Below are positions 59,707 through 64,000 of a stretch of DNA of 64,000 bases, in pieces. The stretch's first letter is position 1; every line of letters starts with the position of its first letter. The DNA is from Pratylenchus scribneri (Eukaryota; Nematoda; Chromadorea; Rhabditida; Pratylenchidae): the NCBI GenBank assembly GCA_030063045.1, contig JAQSEB010000200.1, positions 124,001 through 188,000 on the forward strand, written 5' to 3'. Below the pieces are notes generated by a model. The model was not told the DNA's origin. It worked only from the letters and a program-made list of their open reading frames with translations, and did not search any database. A program made the translations under genes and the position numbers.

Positions 59707-61810
59707 TGGATGGATTAATTAATTCATTTTTGCTGAAAATTGGAAGAAAGTCCATGGAGCATTATTCGCCTTTTATTATTACTCATCGCCACTTTGACTT
59801 GCGTGGGATTAGCGCCAGTCCATTCTGCCCCTTCCCCAACCCATTCTTCGGTGTTTTGGCATTGGACGTTGGACCTTCGAATGGAAGGTCAAATTGAAGA
59901 AAAGGGGGAATTAGGAAGGAAAGCAAGAGGATTGGTCGAATATTTAGAATAAGTTCCCAAAAACAACAGAGAATGAAATGGGATGCTCCTAAAAAAGATT
60001 ATTGGATTCTTCTCCCTTGGAAAAATGTTTCGCCGATTCGGTGAATCTATAAAATGAAGGAAAATGTGCCGACATAAGAAATTTAGGGGGAGTGGAAGTG
60101 GACTGATCGAAGGGGGCACTCTAATAGGGGATTGGGTGGAAAATGAATTGGTTGAGGAGGAAGTGGTCGAAATTGGAAATGGAAAATGTTGGGTTGGTGG
60201 GAATGAGAAGTTGGTGGTGGGCATTGGGATGAGCCTGAAAGGAAGGAAGGAAGGGGAATTGGCCATTGAAGCGCGAAGATTGGGGCACGGAAAGGGAAAG
60301 GAGAAGGCCAAAATTAGGGAAGGAAAAAGTCCGAGCAAAACAGAAGAAGAGGGAAGGAGTAAGCCCAAAAATGGTTGCCGCCTTCCAATTTTAGGATTGG
60401 AGCTAATCAGCACTAAAAAGGGCAACGGATTTGGGGCAATTGGACACGAAGAAATGGGGCAAAAGAAAAAACAGCCAATTGGCTTTAATTGGCACCACCA
60501 GAAGGAAATGGGGCGGCAATTATCCATCCCACCATTTAATCTTTTAAATTTTGAATGAATGAATCAATCGGTGTGATGGATCGAAAAATGGAGTATTTTT
60601 CCCAATTTTTTTCGCCATTTTCAGCTCCAAAATGATTTGATGGTCAACTAATGACCTTCTCGCCTTCTCCCTTTCTTTATAGCGGTTTCTTCTCCGGCAG
60701 ATTAAGGTGTTATTGGATAGAAGGATGGGGATGGATCGAATGGTTTGGGTGGGGATTGGGGAAAGAAGGTCATTTTGGATGGGGCTTGGGGGAGAATTGA
60801 TGGTGCGCAAAATGAAGTGAAGTTGGCTGGAGGAATTTTAGAATGGGCAGAATCGTTCTCATCTGTGTATTATTTTAGCCCATTTGGCCAATCCCTTTTG
60901 GCTTCCTCGTTCTCGAATTTGTTGATGAGCAGGGAAGAGGAGGCCGTTTACCGTGAGAATTGTTTGGCCTTCTTATGTTTGGGGGAAAGTCGTCAATTTT
61001 GGTGGGAATTGGGCACACAAATGGACTCTCACTGACCACTAAACGAAATGGCTTCCTCATTTTGTTTGTTTGTCCAATTCTTTATGGCCAAATTCATTCA
61101 GCTTTGTTAAGTGAGAAGCCGCCAATTTTGGTTGTTGGATAAATTTAGGAAGGAATTAAATACATGCATTTAATTGGATAGAATTGGTCATTTTTATTGC
61201 ATAATAATAATTTGGATGCAAAATGAAGTGGCTTTCTCCCTCAACTTGGCCATTGAATGTTCTTCATCCATTCTAAATTGCCAATCCAATTTGCCCCTTT
61301 TACTTTTGCCAACCAAATTTGCATAATTTTGTGGCCGTTAACAAGTCGAGTTTAGGGGAAAATTATGAAAAAGGAGGGAAGTCCTTTTGGATTGGTTGGG
61401 AAGGAATTGGCCAAAATAAGAGGATTGGCCAAATGAGATGAGTGAGTACATCCCCAAAAGTGGATTGATTGAGGGGGGATACTCGAATTGAAGGCAGCAA
61501 ATTGATGTTTTTTTTGGAAATAATCAAATAAAATTTATTTTATTTATTTTTATTCAAATATAGAAATGTTTGTCACAATAATTGGACTATTAATTAATTA
61601 ATTTTCACTGGTGAATTGATTAGCAGGGAGGGAAATGGAGATTCTCAATTGGGTTTTAAATTAAATTTACAAAAAATGGGATAATTTGAGAAAAGTGAAG
61701 GGAAGGCAAATGCATTTGAACGGAGCAAAAATTACAAAAATAAAATAATTAGGGGAGGGGCTGCCCGAATCAGTCAAAAATTAGTTAATGGAGAAATTTG
61801 ATGGGTAAAT
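59707..61810. other. Intergenic region upstream of the cadherin
   Basis: Between the cadherin start and the transporter 3' end. Purine-rich plus-strand open frames at 60064-60558 (Lys/Glu/Gly-rich) and the overlapping minus-strand Pro/Ser/Phe-rich frame at 59889-60527 mirror each other and cannot both be real; neither has a recognisable domain. 61150-61800 is AT-rich 3' flank. Promoter elements were not identified. Confidence 0.4.
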
Positions 61811-63623
61811 TCATGGAATTTTGTGCTCATCAATTGGTTTATGCTCGAATTCATAATCCGCATGGACAAATGCCCGTTCAACGTCTAAAAACGATGGAGT
61901 AAATTAATTAATTTATTGGATATTTTCACCTGGAAGTGCTTCGATTGAATTTTGCAAAGATTCCGAAATGTCATGTGCCTCCTTCAATCGCATATTTTGA
62001 TCAAGGACGACGTGGACTTCGACTAAAAATCGAGTTCCAAAATGGTAAACATAAACCGTGTCAATATATTCAATTCGGGCATCGTGGTCAATGCAAACCT
62101 AAAATAATTAATTAATAATATTTTAATTCGAATTTAAATTCTCACTTTAATTATTCGATTGATGAATTCGGGTTCAGCCGACCGTCCACTCAACATTATT
62201 AAATGTTCTCTACCCGTCCGAAACCAGGTGATGGCAATGTAAAATGCAACAAAAATGGCCCCAATTGGGTCCAAATAAAGCCAAAATTTCTGGGCACCAA
62301 TGGCACAAAGTAAAGCGATCGAATTTGAAAGACAATCATTTCGGTGGTCTTGGGCGAGCACACGGGTCGATGGATCATTCCTAAACCTAAATAGGATTCC
62401 AAAAATGATTTTACTGTCATTTTTATTTAATTTGCCTATTGCAAATGAAGAAAAGGCAAAGTTTAATGAAAACGGTGGCCAACATTATACTAATTGTGGG
62501 CCAATCAATTTTTGGGTGGATTCGGTGTTGAACAATGGATTCCAACGATTGGACAATCATTTGGACACTGGCAACCGCCATTATTACCGAAACAATTACC
62601 TAAATTTGAAAGGTAAATTGAATGAAAAAAAAAATAATAAAAAATACCAAGGCAACTGGTTCAAGTCGAGTCCGACCAATTGGATAAAGATATGGATCTA
62701 AAAAAATAATTAAAACATTTAAAAACATAAATAATAATAATTAGAACCATGTTTTCGAATTGCTCGGCCAGTCAACCAAATTACCAAACTAAATAAATAT
62801 TTATTAAATTTTAAATTGATAATTTAACCCGGATGTGATGTCCACCAGCGAATCAACCAATGATGAAATGATGGACAATGAACCAGAAAGGTAGGAAGCT
62901 GATGCCTTTGCCAATGTCAAACAAACATTCACAATTAATGTGAAAAATGCCAATTTCCGTGCCCTCCTCGCCAATGTTTTACTCCCGTCGGTGGTGGTTC
63001 CACCCGTATTCAACGAACTTTGAACACTTCGCCGTCTTGTTGAACTAAATTTGATAAATTAATTTATTTTAAATGAATTAAATGACCAAATTGATTCGGC
63101 AATTTTAATATAATGTTCTTCGCTGCCATTCTTTCCATATGAATAACTTTTGATTGAAATCGATTTGGTCGGTTCGCCCAATATTCTTGCATTATTTTCC
63201 TTTTCTTCTCCTTCTTCCATCAAATTTGCATCAATTAATGGCAAATTTTCGGTTCCATTTCCATTCTGCTGCAGTTGGTGATTGTCCACAATTATTTCCT
63301 CCTGTTCAATTTCACTATTTCCACTTCTCACGGAATTTTGAGATTGAAGTTGTTTTTTATGATGCTGATAATTCTGCAATAAAACAATTTAAATTGAATA
63401 GAATTTAATATTAAAAAAAGTATACCTGAATTTGTCGACTATCCTGCTCGAAACTTTCAACGAGATTGAATTGTTTTCGGTAAAATTTATCAATTCGCCG
63501 TCTCTTTGAACCTCTCAGTAATTTTCTAGCGGCGGCTGCACATTTTGGTTTGGGTGATGGCAATTTAGATTTTGAATTTGATGTTGGTGGTCCAGGACAA
63601 TTTTCTGAATCACAAAAAACCAT
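61811..63623 (-). CDS. Cation diffusion facilitator (CDF/SLC30-like, Mn-type motif)
   Basis: Divalent-metal/proton antiporter of the CDF family. It starts at 63621-63623. A ~190-residue cytosolic N-terminus (Gln/Asn-rich, with SIKSYSYGKNGSEEHY) precedes the membrane domain: TM1 KLAFFTLIVNVCLTLAKASA; TM2 SGSLSIISSLVDSLVDITSG with the DxxxD metal site; DPYLYPIGRTRLEPVALV after TM2, the conserved P-x-G-x-x-R-x-E motif; TM5 start LAQDHRNDCLSNSIALLCAI with the second DxxxD-type site (DHRND); TM6 LDPIGAIFVAFYIAITWF; then the cytoplasmic dimerisation domain IEYIDTVYVYHFGTRFLVEV and LKEAHDISESLQNSIEALPD, ending at TGA 61811-61813. DSLVD plus DHRND is the Mn/Fe-type CDF pattern rather than the HxxxD of zinc ZnTs, so manganese or iron is a reasonable but unproven substrate. 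Relatives in C. elegans are the PDB1.1/R02F11.3-type CDFs. Confidence 0.88.
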
Positions 63624-64000
63624 TTCTAAATTTGAGAATAAATTATTAATAATTTTATTATTAAATCAATTGGAGAATATAAATGGTAATATGGAAATGG
63701 AAAACTAGTTTTTAATATTTGTTGTCCACTCATTCAATCACTTCCTCAATTTTTCTCCATCAATCTAATCCAATGTAATGTCCGATCTATTTGTTCGGTT
63801 TTATGATGGAGCGAAGGGGAATTCCCATCTTTCCTAATTTTGATACATTCATTAAAATTATAATGGTCCGATCCTTTAATGGAATTACATAAAGAAAGGA
63901 CATGGACATTAAATGAATGTCAGTCAATGCGAATGCGACTGCTATTGATATTTTATTTTTGTCTGGAATAATTATTGGATAGAAAAGGAGTGGAATGGAA
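63624..64000. other. Upstream flank of the transporter gene
   Basis: AT-rich; the likely promoter side of the CDF gene. No further coding exon recognised before the window ends. Confidence 0.5.

Noticed and set aside
59889..60558. 212-codon minus and 164-codon plus frames opposite each other
   Set aside because: Mirror products of purine/pyrimidine strand bias; neither has a domain or splice support.

Overview
The window is nematode nuclear DNA. It is AT-rich, with short GT-AG introns (mostly about 42-55 nt) interrupting almost every gene, convergent gene pairs packed closely, a likely operon pair, and nematode-typical families: ShKT secreted protein, PAN-ZP cuticle protein, NPR-type GPCR, cys-loop LGC channel and a single-LIM UNC-95-like muscle protein. 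I cannot fix the species. The gene style would suit a clade IV (Tylenchina-like) nematode, but that is a guess.

Layout. 0-3 kb: 3' end of the protein farnesyltransferase alpha subunit, then the NatC catalytic subunit NAA30 only 153 bp downstream on the same strand (probable operon), then a large 27-bp minisatellite. 3-10 kb, minus strand: a MET-related receptor tyrosine kinase and a PAN-ZP transmembrane protein. 10.4-12.7 kb: an SPT2-type chromatin protein, followed by a ~1.1 kb inserted element. 14-18.3 kb: a p24/TMED cargo receptor (+) facing a long-chain acyl-CoA synthetase (-). 21.7-25.8 kb: a four-TM LAPTM-like protein (+), a LIM-domain protein (-) and a multi-ShKT secreted protein (-).

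26-34 kb holds two paralogous small membrane proteins of a family I do not recognise, sharing a nearly identical exon-intron-exon block inside otherwise diverged genes, with an unrecognised multi-exon protein between them. 36-38.4 kb: a second LAPTM-like gene whose 1.26-kb intron carries a second minisatellite of the same family as at 2-3 kb. 38.7-40.3 kb: a neuropeptide-receptor-like GPCR (-). 44.3-46.1 kb: a divergent cys-loop ligand-gated channel (+).

46.4-59.7 kb is one giant atypical cadherin on the minus strand, with a complete OSCP1 gene nested on the opposite strand in one of its introns, and a dispersed repeat in two other introns. 61.8-63.6 kb: a cation diffusion facilitator transporter of the DxxxD/DHRND type (-). 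Long homopolymer G/C tracts are scattered through the intergenic DNA, especially 29-44 kb.

The genes are mostly independent housekeeping, secretory or cell-surface functions. The only pair that looks co-transcribed is FNTA-NAA30, both protein-modification enzymes. All exon structures were built by hand from splice consensus plus protein-family knowledge. No similarity search could be run.
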